Below are positions 9,091-17,706 of a stretch of 64,000 nucleotides of DNA, piece by piece. The notes beneath the pieces were generated by a model that was not told the origin of the DNA, searched no databases, and saw only the letters and a program-made list of their open reading frames with translations. Origin of the DNA: Rhodocyclaceae bacterium (GTDB lineage Bacteria > Pseudomonadota > Gammaproteobacteria > Burkholderiales > Rhodocyclaceae); contig JADJEF010000020.1 of NCBI GenBank assembly GCA_016702335.1, positions 1,426,001 to 1,490,000 of the forward strand. The letters run 5' to 3'. How positions within the stretch are numbered: the stretch's first letter is position 1; every line of letters begins with the position of its first letter. Both the position numbers and the translations under genes were made by a program.

Positions 9091-10290
9091 TTACCAATGC
9101 ACGCCGTTGAAGACTTGGGCGAATAGCTTGCGTGCCATATCGACTTTGCCTTTGGGCAGATTCTTTTCTTCGGCAGCCGCTTGTTCTGGCGTCAGGCCAC
9201 GGGCGGCAGCGGAATCAGGGAAGAGCTGGTAGGCCTGATTCAAGATGTATTCGCTGACTTTCGGCGTCAGGGCATGACTTACGGCACCGGCCAGACCCAG
9301 CCCGGTGGCAATGCGCGTGGGCTTGTTGATCACGGCCTCGACCACCATTTCAGAGGCCTCATCCGGCGTCAGCATGGGGAAGGCCTTGTAGATCTTGGTG
9401 GGCGCGGTCATGGCGGTGGCCACGAGCGGCATGTAAATGGTAGTGAAGTGCACGTTGCGATCGGCGAACTCGGAGGCGGCACAGGTCGAGAACGAATCAA
9501 GAGCGGCCTTTGAGGCGATATAGGCCGAGAAGCGCGGCGGGTTGGTGAGCACGCCGATCGACGAGATATTCACGAACTGACCGGTCTTGCGCTCCAGCAT
9601 GGCGGGCGCAAAGCCCATGATCAGGCGCAGGGCACCGAAGTAGTTGAGCTGCATGGTGCGCTCGAAATCATGGAAGCGGTCAAACGAGAACTTGATCGAG
9701 CGGCGGATCGAGCGGCCGGCGTTGTTCACCAGTACATCGACGTGGCCGTGCTTGTCGAGCACGGTCTTGACGAAGCGGTCACAGTCGGCCATGTCGGAAA
9801 TGTCGCACGAGTAGGCGAAGGCCTTGCCGCCGTCGGCCTTGATCTTGGCCATGGTGGCTTCGAGCTTCTCGGGGGTGCGGGCCGCCAGGATGACGATGGC
9901 ACCACCCTTGGCGAGCTTGATCGCGGTGTCTTCACCGATACCGGCGGTGGCACCGGTGACCACGATCACCTTGTTGCGCACGGCGCGGTTGAGTTGGGCG
10001 GCCCGGCGTGTCTTGACGACCGCACGGGCAACTTTCTTGGTCACTTTCGCGGCCTTGCCCACTGGATTGGCATCAATCACTTTGTTCATCACCTCTGTCA
10101 CCACCGACGACGCGTCCCTGACCGGTTTGGCGGCCGCCTGCTTGATCGCACTCGCGGTGGCGGCGACCTTGGGAATCGACTGGGCAGCGGCTTTCACGCT
10201 GGCGCTGGCGCGGGACGTCGACTTGGGTGCGGCAGTCTTGGTGGCAGCAGTCTTGGTAGCACGAGGGGCAGCGGATTTTGTAGTAGCCAT
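9091..10290 (-). CDS. short-chain dehydrogenase with Lys/Ala-rich N-terminal tail
   Basis: This 399-residue protein has a classical SDR domain from about residue 100: the cofactor motif TGATAGIG, the NNAG motif, and the catalytic Ser and YIASK segment (Tyr and Lys). The substrate is unknown; the pairing with an alcohol dehydrogenase suggests alcohol/ketone or fatty-acyl chemistry. The first ~100 residues are a low-complexity tail of Lys, Ala, Ser, Thr and Pro (repeated TKTAA, SVKAAA, KKVARAV), like histone-H1-type or phasin-type tails, and are not part of the SDR fold. The C-terminal ~90 residues after the core are also longer than usual. The start ATG at 10290 follows a GGAG site. It heads the SDR-ADH operon. 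Confidence 0.88.
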   Translation of the reverse strand: MATTKSAAPRATKTAATKTAAPKSTSRASASVKAAAQSIPKVAATASAIKQAAAKPVRDASSVVTEVMNKVIDANPVGKAAKVTKKVARAVVKTRRAAQLNRAVRNKVIVVTGATAGIGEDTAIKLAKGGAIVILAARTPEKLEATMAKIKADGGKAFAYSCDISDMADCDRFVKTVLDKHGHVDVLVNNAGRSIRRSIKFSFDRFHDFERTMQLNYFGALRLIMGFAPAMLERKTGQFVNISSIGVLTNPPRFSAYIASKAALDSFSTCAASEFADRNVHFTTIYMPLVATAMTAPTKIYKAFPMLTPDEASEMVVEAVINKPTRIATGLGLAGAVSHALTPKVSEYILNQAYQLFPDSAAARGLTPEQAAAEEKNLPKGKVDMARKLFAQVFNGVHW

Positions 10291-10594
10291 GCGAGTCTCC
10301 TGGGGTAGTTGTTAGTGATCTGGTTCAAATTTCGCGATGTCGTCAGGCATCGATAGGGTGCATCATAAATAAGTCGGCGGGTTCCGTATCGATCTTGGTG
10401 GCCAATTTGTTGACTTTATCCGCCGAGTCGATAATCGCCTGTGTTTGGCGAACGAAATCGCTGGGAGCGGAAGGCAGGTGCCGCCAGCGTGCTGAGATTT
10501 CGTTTCCTTGATGTTGCTCAATTTACCTGCCGGGTAGCCGGAGTACGGCGGTTAGAATTCGCACTCCCTAGTCAGCGTATCCCCGGAGTATTTC
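10291..10594. other. 304-base divergent intergenic region
   Basis: This region lies between the divergent SDR gene and ilvD, so both promoters must be in it. A TTAGAAT at 10552-10558 could be the ilvD -10 element, but no matching -35 is clear. On the minus strand a frame is open from about 10522 to the stop at 10343 and ends in a protein-like sequence (DLFMMHPIDA), but it has no usable start codon. No RNA gene is seen. Confidence 0.5.
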
Positions 10595-12442
10595 ATGCCC
10601 GCCTACCGTTCCCGCACCTCGACCCACGGTCGCAACATGGCCGGTGCTCGCGCCCTGTGGCGCGCCACCGGTATGAAAGATGGCGATTTCGGCAAGCCCA
10701 TCATTGCCGTGGTCAATTCGTTTACGCAGTTTGTGCCGGGCCATGTGCACCTCAAGGACATGGGTCAGCTGGTGGCGCGCGAGATCGAAGCGGCCAGCGG
10801 TGTGGCCAAGGAGTTCAACACCATCGCCGTCGATGACGGCATTGCCATGGGCCACGGCGGCATGCTCTACAGCCTGCCCAGCCGCGAGCTGATCGCCGAC
10901 TCGGTCGAGTACATGGTCAATGCCCATTGCGCCGATGCCATGGTCTGCATCTCCAACTGCGACAAGATCACCCCGGGCATGCTGATGGCCGCGCTGCGCC
11001 TGAATATTCCGGTGGTGTTCGTCTCCGGTGGTCCGATGGAAGCGGGCAAGGTGAAATGGGGCGGCAAGATCATCCCTGTCGATCTGGTCGATGCCATGGT
11101 CAAGGGTGCCGACAGCACGGTCAGCGACAAGGAGTCCGCTTCCTACGAGCGTTCGGCCTGCCCGACTTGCGGCTCGTGTTCGGGCATGTTCACGGCGAAT
11201 TCGATGAACTGCCTGACCGAGGCGCTGGGGTTGTCTTTGCCCGGTAACGGCTCGGTGCTGGCCACGCACGCCGACCGCAAGATGCTTTTTCTCAAGGCCG
11301 GCCAGTTGGTGGTAGAGCTGTGCAAACGCTGGTATGAGCAGGACGATGCTTCGGTGCTGCCGCGCAACATTGCCAGCTTTGAGGCGTTTGAAAATGCGAT
11401 CAGTCTGGATGTCGCGATGGGCGGCTCGACCAACACGGTACTGCACCTGCTGGCCGCGGCCCACGAAGCGAAGGTTGACTTCACCATGAAGGACATCGAC
11501 CGCATCTCGCGCCGCGTGCCCTGCCTGTCGAAAGTGGCACCGGCGAAATCCGACGTACATATGGAAGACGTGCATCGTGCTGGCGGCATCATGGCTATTC
11601 TGGGTGAGCTGGATCGTGCCGGCTTGCTCAATCGCCACTGTCCCACGGTGCTTTACCCCACCCTGGGTGAGGCGCTGGATTGCTGCGACGTAATGCGCAA
11701 CAGCAGCCCGGCCGTGCACAACTTCTACCGCGCCGCACCCGGCGGCATCCCGACCCAGACGGCGTTCTCTCAGTCGCGCCGCTATCCAACCCTCGATCTG
11801 GACCGCAAAGGCGGCGTGATCCGCGATAAAGCCCATGCCTTCTCGCAGGATGGCGGACTGGCTGTGCTCAGCGGCAACATCGCGCTCAATGGTTGCATCG
11901 TCAAGACAGCGGGGGTCGATGACAGCATCCTCAAGTTCTCGGGGCCGGCACGGATCTTCGAGAGTCAGGAAGATGCGGTGACGGCGATTCTGGCCGACCA
12001 GATCAAGCCGGGCGATGTGGTGGTCATTCGCTACGAAGGCCCCAAAGGCGGCCCCGGCATGCAGGAAATGCTCTACCCGACGTCGTATCTCAAAACCAAG
12101 GGTCTGGGCGCGGCCTGCGCCCTGCTCACCGACGGGCGTTTCTCGGGGGGCACCTCGGGCTTGTCGATCGGTCATGTATCGCCCGAAGCGGCGGCGGGCG
12201 GTGCCATTGCGTTGGTGGAAGAGGGCGACCTCATCGAGATCGACATCCCCAATCGAAGCATCGAGTTGATGGTCGGCAAGTCGGCGCTGGCGACACGGCG
12301 ATCTGTGATGGACGCCCGGGGCGCGGCCGCATGGAAGCCGGTGGCGCGTGAACGCAGTGTCTCCGATGCGCTGCGCGCCTACGCCGCCATGACCACCAGC
12401 GCCGATACCGGCGCGGTACGCGATATCAGTCAGCTGGGCTGA
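10595..12442 (+). CDS. ilvD: dihydroxy-acid dehydratase IlvD
   Basis: This enzyme dehydrates 2,3-dihydroxy-isovalerate and 2,3-dihydroxy-3-methylvalerate to the 2-oxo acids, the third shared step of valine and isoleucine synthesis. At 615 residues it matches the E. coli length (616). The iron-sulfur ligands are visible as Cys122 (NCDKITPGM) and Cys195 in CPTCGSCSGMFTANSMN, and PGHVHLKDMG lies near residue 47. The ATG at 10595 follows CCGGAG. Residues ~560-570 (GKSALATRR) are encoded by a copy of the dispersed 32-bp repeat, yet the protein aligns there with E. coli IlvD (as I remember that sequence) without a gap. It appears to be a single-gene unit. Confidence 0.97.
   Translation: MPAYRSRTSTHGRNMAGARALWRATGMKDGDFGKPIIAVVNSFTQFVPGHVHLKDMGQLVAREIEAASGVAKEFNTIAVDDGIAMGHGGMLYSLPSRELIADSVEYMVNAHCADAMVCISNCDKITPGMLMAALRLNIPVVFVSGGPMEAGKVKWGGKIIPVDLVDAMVKGADSTVSDKESASYERSACPTCGSCSGMFTANSMNCLTEALGLSLPGNGSVLATHADRKMLFLKAGQLVVELCKRWYEQDDASVLPRNIASFEAFENAISLDVAMGGSTNTVLHLLAAAHEAKVDFTMKDIDRISRRVPCLSKVAPAKSDVHMEDVHRAGGIMAILGELDRAGLLNRHCPTVLYPTLGEALDCCDVMRNSSPAVHNFYRAAPGGIPTQTAFSQSRRYPTLDLDRKGGVIRDKAHAFSQDGGLAVLSGNIALNGCIVKTAGVDDSILKFSGPARIFESQEDAVTAILADQIKPGDVVVIRYEGPKGGPGMQEMLYPTSYLKTKGLGAACALLTDGRFSGGTSGLSIGHVSPEAAAGGAIALVEEGDLIEIDIPNRSIELMVGKSALATRRSVMDARGAAAWKPVARERSVSDALRAYAAMTTSADTGAVRDISQLG
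12272..12303 (+). repeat. dispersed 32-bp repeat, copy B (inside ilvD)
   Basis: This copy matches the core GCAAGTCGGCGCTGG exactly and continues CGACACGGCGAT. It is read in ilvD as GKSALATRR, a different reading frame from the copies in the MidA-family and PNPOx-fusion genes. Confidence 0.75.
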
Positions 12443-12457
12443 ACCTGACGCAACCAA

Positions 12458-12493
12458 GCCCGGAATCTGTCGAATAAGCGGCAAGTTCCGGGC
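12458..12493 (+). terminator. possible ilvD terminator hairpin
   Basis: GCCCGGAA (12458-12465) and TTCCGGGC (12486-12493) form an 8-bp perfect stem with a 20-base loop, 16 bases after the ilvD stop. A T run follows only after another 15 bases, so the call is weak. Confidence 0.4.
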
Positions 12494-12586
12494 GCATTAC
12501 AGGGCGGTTTTTCGCGGGTATTCGCGCTTTCGCGGCGATGGGCTTGCGGCATAGTGCGGGCATCTTTCCTTCCCGCGTGGCACGCC

Positions 12587-12979
12587 ATGGCAGACAGAAG
12601 CGCTTATAAATTCCTCGTTGTCGACGATTTCTCGACCATGCGCCGCATCGTGCGCAACCTGCTCAAGGAGCTGGGTTTTACCCACGTTGACGAGGCGGAA
12701 GACGGTGCCGTGGCCCTCGATAAATTAAAGGCCAACAAGTACGACTTTGTCGTTTCGGACTGGAACATGCCGAACATGGATGGCCTGACCCTCTTGCAAA
12801 GCGTGCGCGCTGATGCCAATCTGAAGGGACTGCCCTTTCTGATGATTACGGCCGAGGCCAAAAAGGAAAACATCATTGCGGCGGCACAAGCGGGTGCCTC
12901 GGGCTATATCGTCAAGCCCTTTACGGCCGGCACCTTGCAGGAGAAAATGGACAAGATCTTCGACAAGATGGGAATGTAA
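12587..12979 (+). CDS. cheY: chemotaxis response regulator CheY
   Basis: This single-domain receiver of 130 residues is phosphorylated by CheA and binds the flagellar switch. The acidic pair VVDDF, the phospho-acceptor Asp58 in VVSDWNMPNMDG, the Thr of MITAEA and the Lys of YIVKPF are all present, and the RIVRNLLKELGF stretch is typical of CheY proper. The ATG at 12587 gives the standard length. Its stop overlaps the cheZ start (TAATG), so the pair is cotranslated. No other che or flagellar gene is adjacent. Confidence 0.95.
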   Translation: MADRSAYKFLVVDDFSTMRRIVRNLLKELGFTHVDEAEDGAVALDKLKANKYDFVVSDWNMPNMDGLTLLQSVRADANLKGLPFLMITAEAKKENIIAAAQAGASGYIVKPFTAGTLQEKMDKIFDKMGM

Positions 12980-13566
12980 TGGCAACCAAAACGGCAACCA
13001 AAATACGTAAAGCGCCCGCCAAGGCCCCGATCAAGACAGTGGCCAAGGCCGCAAAGGTCGCCAAACCGGCCAAGCTGACGGATACGGTCGTGTCGCGTCA
13101 ACCGGCCAAGGCCAGAGCCGAGACCGGGGTCGTGCTGCAAGAGCTCAAATCGCTGGCCAAGGAATTATCCAAGGCGGCCAAGGGCCTGGAATCCCGCAAT
13201 GGCAAGAAGGGTCAGCCAAAAGAAATATCGACGGTGCTGGGCAATGTCGAGCGCATGACCGCTGAAGCGGCCACCAAGTCGTTGTACGAGGCCGAAGCAG
13301 CGCAACAAGGCGTAAAGATTGTGCGTGACAGTCTGTCGAAGAACTGGTCACGCGAACAGATCGAGGCCCAACTCAAGGATGTCTCGGCGCACCTGACCAA
13401 CATCGTCGTCGCTCAGGAATTTCAGGATCTGGCGGGCCAGTCGCTGCGTCAGGCCATCAAGGCGCTGGTCGGTGCCATCATCATGGTCGAGGGTGGTGGA
13501 CCGACCGAAGACCGTCGCTTGTCGCAGACCGAAATCGATGGTTTGTTACAAAACCTTATGGCGTGA
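12979..13566 (+). CDS. cheZ: CheY-P phosphatase CheZ
   Basis: This protein dephosphorylates CheY-P and ends the chemotactic signal. Evidence is the direct coupling to cheY, the long helical central region with the active-site segment VVAQEFQDLAGQ (the Gln of the QDLAGQ region is the catalytic type), and the C-terminal amphipathic tail LSQTEIDGLLQNLMA that resembles the CheY-binding helix of E. coli CheZ. The 195-residue length is near the usual ~214. The first ~55 residues are unusual: a Lys/Ala/Pro-rich tail (KAPAKAPIKT, VAKAAKVAKPAK) like that on the SDR gene at 9091-10290. Confidence 0.9.
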   Translation: MATKTATKIRKAPAKAPIKTVAKAAKVAKPAKLTDTVVSRQPAKARAETGVVLQELKSLAKELSKAAKGLESRNGKKGQPKEISTVLGNVERMTAEAATKSLYEAEAAQQGVKIVRDSLSKNWSREQIEAQLKDVSAHLTNIVVAQEFQDLAGQSLRQAIKALVGAIIMVEGGGPTEDRRLSQTEIDGLLQNLMA

Positions 13567-13649
13567 ATGGAAGTTCGCGCTTGGAGTAGTATTCCGTCCG
13601 CTGCTGGCAATCAGGCGCAGCCCCGTCAATTTTCTCTAAGGAGTTTTTC

Positions 13650-13958
13650 ATGAAGTCACTATTAGTTTCTACCTTGGTTGCTGCCGGCCTTCTGGCCTCC
13701 GCTCCTGCCTTCGCGAGCAAGGATCTCGCTCAGTCGAAGGGCTGCCTGGCCTGCCACGCTGTCGATAAGAAGTTGGTCGGCCCGTCGTATCAGGACGTCG
13801 CCAAGAAGTACACCGCGGCTGACGAAGCCAAACTGATCGAGAAGGTCAAGAAGGGTGGCTCGGGCGTTTGGGGTGCCATTCCCATGCCTCCTCAGCCGGC
13901 ACTGAAGGACGAGGATGTCAAGACGCTGGTCAAGTGGATTATGGCTGGCGCCAAGTAA
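13650..13958 (+). CDS. small periplasmic monoheme cytochrome c
   Basis: This 102-residue class I cytochrome c resembles the c-551/c-552 family. A signal peptide (residues 1-22, ending PAFA) directs it to the periplasm. The heme motif is CLACH (residues ~34-38), and the distal Met lies in AIPMPPQPALKD near the C-terminus. It probably carries electrons to a terminal oxidase or reductase. The ATG at 13650 follows AAGGAG. It is flanked by unrelated genes and is followed by a hairpin, so it is probably a single transcription unit. Confidence 0.93.
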   Translation: MKSLLVSTLVAAGLLASAPAFASKDLAQSKGCLACHAVDKKLVGPSYQDVAKKYTAADEAKLIEKVKKGGSGVWGAIPMPPQPALKDEDVKTLVKWIMAGAK

Positions 13959-13979
13959 TCTGCGCGTTGCAGCTGAATG

Positions 13980-14008
13980 CTTCGGGCCTGCCTTCGGGGG
14001 GCCCGAAG
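13980..14008 (+). terminator. hairpin after cytochrome c gene
   Basis: CTTCGGGCC (13980-13988) and GGCCCGAAG (14000-14008) form a perfect 9-bp stem with an 11-base loop shortly after the cytochrome stop. The following sequence has only a short T run. Confidence 0.6.
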
Positions 14009-14193
14009 TGCTTTCAGGGCTACAAATGGCAGGCTTTTCTGCTTCTTGCTCGATTGACGGGGAGCCGCCAGCTTGTCACAATCGTGGTTCGCGGGCAGAA
14101 AGCTGAAAAGCTTGTGATTTCACCCGCTTGGTAGCTTCCTGTTGCTCACCTCTTCACTCATTCCGTTGTTTGCCAACCCAATTGGAGTCATGC

Positions 14194-15519
14194 ATGAAAT
14201 TCCCCGTTAAGGCTGTATCGCTGTCCGTTATCGCCGCCATTGCCGTTATCGGTTGCGGCAAAAAAGAAGAGGCGGCGCCTGAAGCTGCTCCCGCCGCCTC
14301 AGCTGCGCCCGCCGCTCCGGCAGTCACCGTCATCAAAATCGGCAGCGTTGCGCCGCTCACCGGCGGCATCGCCCACCTGGGTAAAGACAACGAAAACGGT
14401 GCTCGCCTGGCGATTGATGAGGCCAACAAGGCCGGCATCAAGATCGGTGGCGCAGACGTCAAGTTCGAACTCGTCGCTGAAGACGACCAGGGTGACCCGA
14501 AGGTGGGCAACACCGTCGCTCAGAAACTGGTTGATGCCAAGGTCGCAGGTATCGTGGGTCACCTGAACTCGGGTACCACCATTCCCGCGTCGGCCATTTA
14601 CAACACTGCTGGTATTCCCGTGATCTCCGGTTCGGCCACCAATCCCGCTTACACCGAGCAGGGCTTCAAGGTTGCCTTCCGCGTCGTCGGCCGTGACGAC
14701 CAGCAAGGCCCCGCTGTTGCCAACTACCTGCTATCTGCCAAGCCCAAGACCGTGGCCGTGATTGACGACGCCACCGCCTACGGTGAAGGTCTGGCGAATG
14801 AAGTTGAGAAGACCCTGAAGGCCGCCGGCGTCAAGGTTCTGCCCCGTGAAAAGGGCACCGACAAGACGGTTGATTGGAAGGCTGTGCTGACCAAGGTCAA
14901 GGGCAAGAAGCCGGATGCCGTGTTCTACGGCGGCATGGACGCCACCGGTGGCCCGCTGCTCAAGCAGGCGCGCGAGCTGGGCATCAAAGCCACTTTCGCT
15001 TTCGGCGATGGCGCGTGTACCGACAAGATGGCCGAGTTGGCCGACAAGGCGGCTGAAGGCCTGGTCTGCTCGCAGGCTGGCATCCCGGTTCAGGCGTCGG
15101 GCAAGAAGTTCCTCGACTCCTACAAGGCAGCGTTCAATGTTGATCCGATCCTCTATTCACCCTTCACCTACGATGCCGCCAACCTGATCATCGAAGCCAT
15201 GAAGAAGGCGGATTCGGCTGATCCCGCGAAGTATCTGGCGGCTCTGGCTGCCAGCAACTACAACGGCGCGTCGGGCAATATCCAGTTCGACGAGAAGGGT
15301 GACCGCAAGGACGCCGAAATGACCATCTTTGCAATGAAGGAAGGCAAGATCACTCCGCTGTCCATCATCAAGGGTGGCAAGTCGATGACGCTTGACGAGT
15401 ACGCTGCTGCCAGCGCTGCCGCACCGGCTGCCGAAGCTTCGGCTGAGGCTCCAGCAGCGCCTGCGGCTCCCGCTGCTCCGGCAGAGGCGACGGCCCCCGC
15501 TGCACCGGCCAAGCCCTGA
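14194..15519 (+). CDS. livK: ABC importer substrate-binding lipoprotein (LivK-like)
   Basis: This is a periplasmic binding protein of the type I Leu/Ile/Val-binding family, 441 residues from the ATG at 14194 (GGAG site just upstream). The signal peptide ends in a lipobox (VIGC, Cys ~22), so it is membrane-tethered. The mature domain opens VIKIGSVAPLTGGIAHLGKD and contains SGTTIPAS and YGEGLANEVEK. The importer genes livH, livM, livG and livF follow, after a strong terminator that probably lets this gene be expressed more than the rest. Odd features are Ala/Pro-rich linkers both after the lipid Cys and at the very C-terminus (about residues 410-441). The ligand may be a branched-chain amino acid, but this family also binds other amino acids and aromatic acids. 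Confidence 0.9.
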   Translation: MKFPVKAVSLSVIAAIAVIGCGKKEEAAPEAAPAASAAPAAPAVTVIKIGSVAPLTGGIAHLGKDNENGARLAIDEANKAGIKIGGADVKFELVAEDDQGDPKVGNTVAQKLVDAKVAGIVGHLNSGTTIPASAIYNTAGIPVISGSATNPAYTEQGFKVAFRVVGRDDQQGPAVANYLLSAKPKTVAVIDDATAYGEGLANEVEKTLKAAGVKVLPREKGTDKTVDWKAVLTKVKGKKPDAVFYGGMDATGGPLLKQARELGIKATFAFGDGACTDKMAELADKAAEGLVCSQAGIPVQASGKKFLDSYKAAFNVDPILYSPFTYDAANLIIEAMKKADSADPAKYLAALAASNYNGASGNIQFDEKGDRKDAEMTIFAMKEGKITPLSIIKGGKSMTLDEYAAASAAAPAAEASAEAPAAPAAPAAPAEATAPAAPAKP

Positions 15520-15535
15520 TCGGTGAGGTAAAAGG

Positions 15536-15566
15536 AACGGCACCCTCAGGGGTGCCGTTTTTTTTC
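15536..15566 (+). terminator. strong Rho-independent terminator between livK and livH
   Basis: AACGGCACCC (15536-15545) and GGGTGCCGTT (15550-15559) form a perfect 10-bp stem with a four-base loop, followed by about eight T residues. It fits partial termination giving an excess of binding protein over the permease genes. Confidence 0.93.
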
Positions 15567-15637
15567 CAGATTACGCTACGCAATACGTCGCAATTCCAGC
15601 AAGCAAGAATCTCAACGACTGAGCTAACATTCCCGCC

Positions 15638-16627
15638 GTGGATATATTCATTCAACAACTTATCAATGGCCTGACCACCGGCAGCGTCTATGCCGTCGTG
15701 GCCTTGGGCTACACCATGGTGTATGGTGTCATACAGCTGATCAACTTTGCGCATGGCGAAGTAGTGATGATCGGCGCCATGGTCGCCTTTTCCGTGATCG
15801 TGAGCCTCGCCGGCAGTGGCTTGCCGCCTTTGGCGATTGTTGCCTGCGGCATCATTGCGGCGATCCCCAGCTGCATGATCATCGGCTATTTCCTTGAGCG
15901 CGTCGCCTATCGGCCACTTCGGCATGCCCCGCGTCTGGCGCCGCTGATTACCGCCATTGGCATGTCCATCATTCTGCAGCACCTGGCGCTGCTGGTCTGG
16001 GGGCGCAACCCGATTGCCTTCCCGCAGATCATCGACAACCCATCGTTCGCCATTGGTGGCGCCTCTATTACGGGCGTTCAGATTGCCATCATCCTGCTCT
16101 GCTTTGCCATGATGGCGGCGTTGACCTGGTTCGTGTTCCGTACCAAATTCGGCATCGCCATTCGCGCGACCGCCGAAGATGTGCGTGTCGCCGGGCTGAT
16201 GGGCATCAATGCCAATGCGGTGATTGCCGCCACCTTCGTTATCGGCGCGGCCTTGGGTGCCATCGCCGGCGTGATGTTCGGAACCTACTACGGCATTGTG
16301 CACTACACCATGGGTTTCATTCTGGGCCTGAAAGCGTTTTGTGCCGCGGTGTTGGGCGGTATCGGCAATATTGCCGGAGCGATGGTCGGCGGTATTTTGC
16401 TCGGGCTTGTTGAGGCCATGGCCACCGGCTATATCGGCGAGATCACCGACCTGTGCCGATGGCCCGGCGGCGGCACCAGTTTTCTGGTGGAGCGCTGTGC
16501 CGATGGCGGCAATTTTGTGCTGTTCGGTAGCAACTATCAGGATGTCTTTGCCTTTCTGGTGCTGATTTTGGTGCTCGTCTTCCGGCCTTCCGGCCTGTTG
16601 GGTGAGCGCGTGGCGGAGCGTGCCTGA
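15638..16627 (+). CDS. livH: branched-chain amino acid ABC permease LivH
   Basis: This is an inner-membrane permease of 329 residues with about eight to nine hydrophobic segments. It has the typical LivH opening (LINGLTTGSVYAVVALGY) and the NFAHGEV motif near residue 37, and the C-terminal GLLGERV. It pairs with LivM to form the pore. The start is GTG at 15638. The C-terminal region carries an insert-like hydrophilic loop (about residues 270-290, LCRWPGGG) that is longer than in E. coli LivH. It overlaps livM by one base (TGATG). Confidence 0.94.
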   Translation: MDIFIQQLINGLTTGSVYAVVALGYTMVYGVIQLINFAHGEVVMIGAMVAFSVIVSLAGSGLPPLAIVACGIIAAIPSCMIIGYFLERVAYRPLRHAPRLAPLITAIGMSIILQHLALLVWGRNPIAFPQIIDNPSFAIGGASITGVQIAIILLCFAMMAALTWFVFRTKFGIAIRATAEDVRVAGLMGINANAVIAATFVIGAALGAIAGVMFGTYYGIVHYTMGFILGLKAFCAAVLGGIGNIAGAMVGGILLGLVEAMATGYIGEITDLCRWPGGGTSFLVERCADGGNFVLFGSNYQDVFAFLVLILVLVFRPSGLLGERVAERA

Positions 16628-17706
16628 TGGCGAATTTCATAACCTCGCTCGACAAGAAAAACAAGCTCGGCCTGGCACTCATCGCGGTCGCGTTGATTGT
16701 CCTGCCCTTCGTGCTCGCCTCGGCGGGCACAGCCTGGGTGCGCATCCTCAACTTTGCGATCCTGTACGTATTTCTGGCCTTGGGGCTGAATATCGTCGTC
16801 GGCTTTGCCGGCCTGCTTGATCTGGGCTACATCGCCTTCTACGCGGTGGGTGCCTACGTCTATGCCTTGCTCGCTTCGCCGCACTTTGGTTTGCATCTGC
16901 CCTTCTGGGTCATCATTCCGATCGGTGCCGCCGTTGCCTGCGTTGCCGGCATGGTGCTGGGTGCGCCAACGCTCAAGCTCCGCGGCGACTACCTGGCCAT
17001 CGTGACACTGGGCTTTGGTGAGATCGTCCGGGTATTCATGAATAACCTGTCCAACCCGATCAATGTGACCAACGGGCCCAAGGGCATCACGCTCATTGAT
17101 TCGTTCAAGATCGGTTCGTTTGACCTGGGTAAAAGTGATGTCTTTGGCGGTCTGATCTTCAGCGGCCCGATCAAGTATTACTACCTGCTGCTGATCGTGT
17201 TGCTGGCGGTGATCGTCATTAACAAGCGCTTGCAGGATTCACGCATTGGCCGGGCCTGGGTCGCGATTCGCGAAGACGAGGTGGCCGCCAAGGCCGCTGG
17301 CATCAATACCCGCAACATCAAACTGCTGGCCTTTGCCATGGGGGCCTCGTTTGGCGGCATTGCCGGCGGCATGTTCGCGGCGATCCAGGGTTTCGTCAGC
17401 CCCGAGAGCTTTGTGCTCACCGAATCGACCATGATTCTTGCCATGGTAGTGCTCGGTGGCATGGGCAATATCTGGGGTGTCATTGCCGGCGCGCTACTGC
17501 TCTCGTTCGTGCCTGAACTGCTGCGCTACACGGTGCAACCCGTGCAGGAGGCGCTGTTTGGCCATGCCATTATCGAGCCCGAAGTGCTGCGCATGCTGAT
17601 CTTCGGCATTGCCCTGGTGCTGACCATGCGCTTTATGCCCGCTGGTCTGTGGCCCGAAGCTCGTCATCGCCGTGAAATGGAAGCGAAGCGGGAAGGCAAA
17701 AAATGA
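16627..17706 (+). CDS. livM: branched-chain amino acid ABC permease LivM
   Basis: This is the second permease subunit, 359 residues, with about ten hydrophobic segments. The family motif GLNIVVGFAGLLDLGY is near residue 55 and the conserved cytoplasmic segment RLQDSRIGRAWVAIREDE, which couples to the ATPases, is near residue 200. The start codon overlaps the livH stop, and the stop overlaps the livG start by four bases. It works with LivH, LivG and LivF to import the ligand delivered by the LivK-like lipoprotein. Confidence 0.95.
   Translation: MANFITSLDKKNKLGLALIAVALIVLPFVLASAGTAWVRILNFAILYVFLALGLNIVVGFAGLLDLGYIAFYAVGAYVYALLASPHFGLHLPFWVIIPIGAAVACVAGMVLGAPTLKLRGDYLAIVTLGFGEIVRVFMNNLSNPINVTNGPKGITLIDSFKIGSFDLGKSDVFGGLIFSGPIKYYYLLLIVLLAVIVINKRLQDSRIGRAWVAIREDEVAAKAAGINTRNIKLLAFAMGASFGGIAGGMFAAIQGFVSPESFVLTESTMILAMVVLGGMGNIWGVIAGALLLSFVPELLRYTVQPVQEALFGHAIIEPEVLRMLIFGIALVLTMRFMPAGLWPEARHRREMEAKREGKK

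Noticed and set aside
10568..12484. 638-codon minus-strand open frame opposite ilvD
   Set aside because: It is antisense to a clear IlvD gene with intact cluster motifs; the translated sequence is low-complexity His/Arg/Gly-rich.
12458..12560. Degenerate tenth copy of the dispersed repeat upstream of cheY
   Set aside because: Only CGGCGATGGGCTTG is shared with copy D; the core GCAAGTCGGCGCTGG is missing, so the match is too short.
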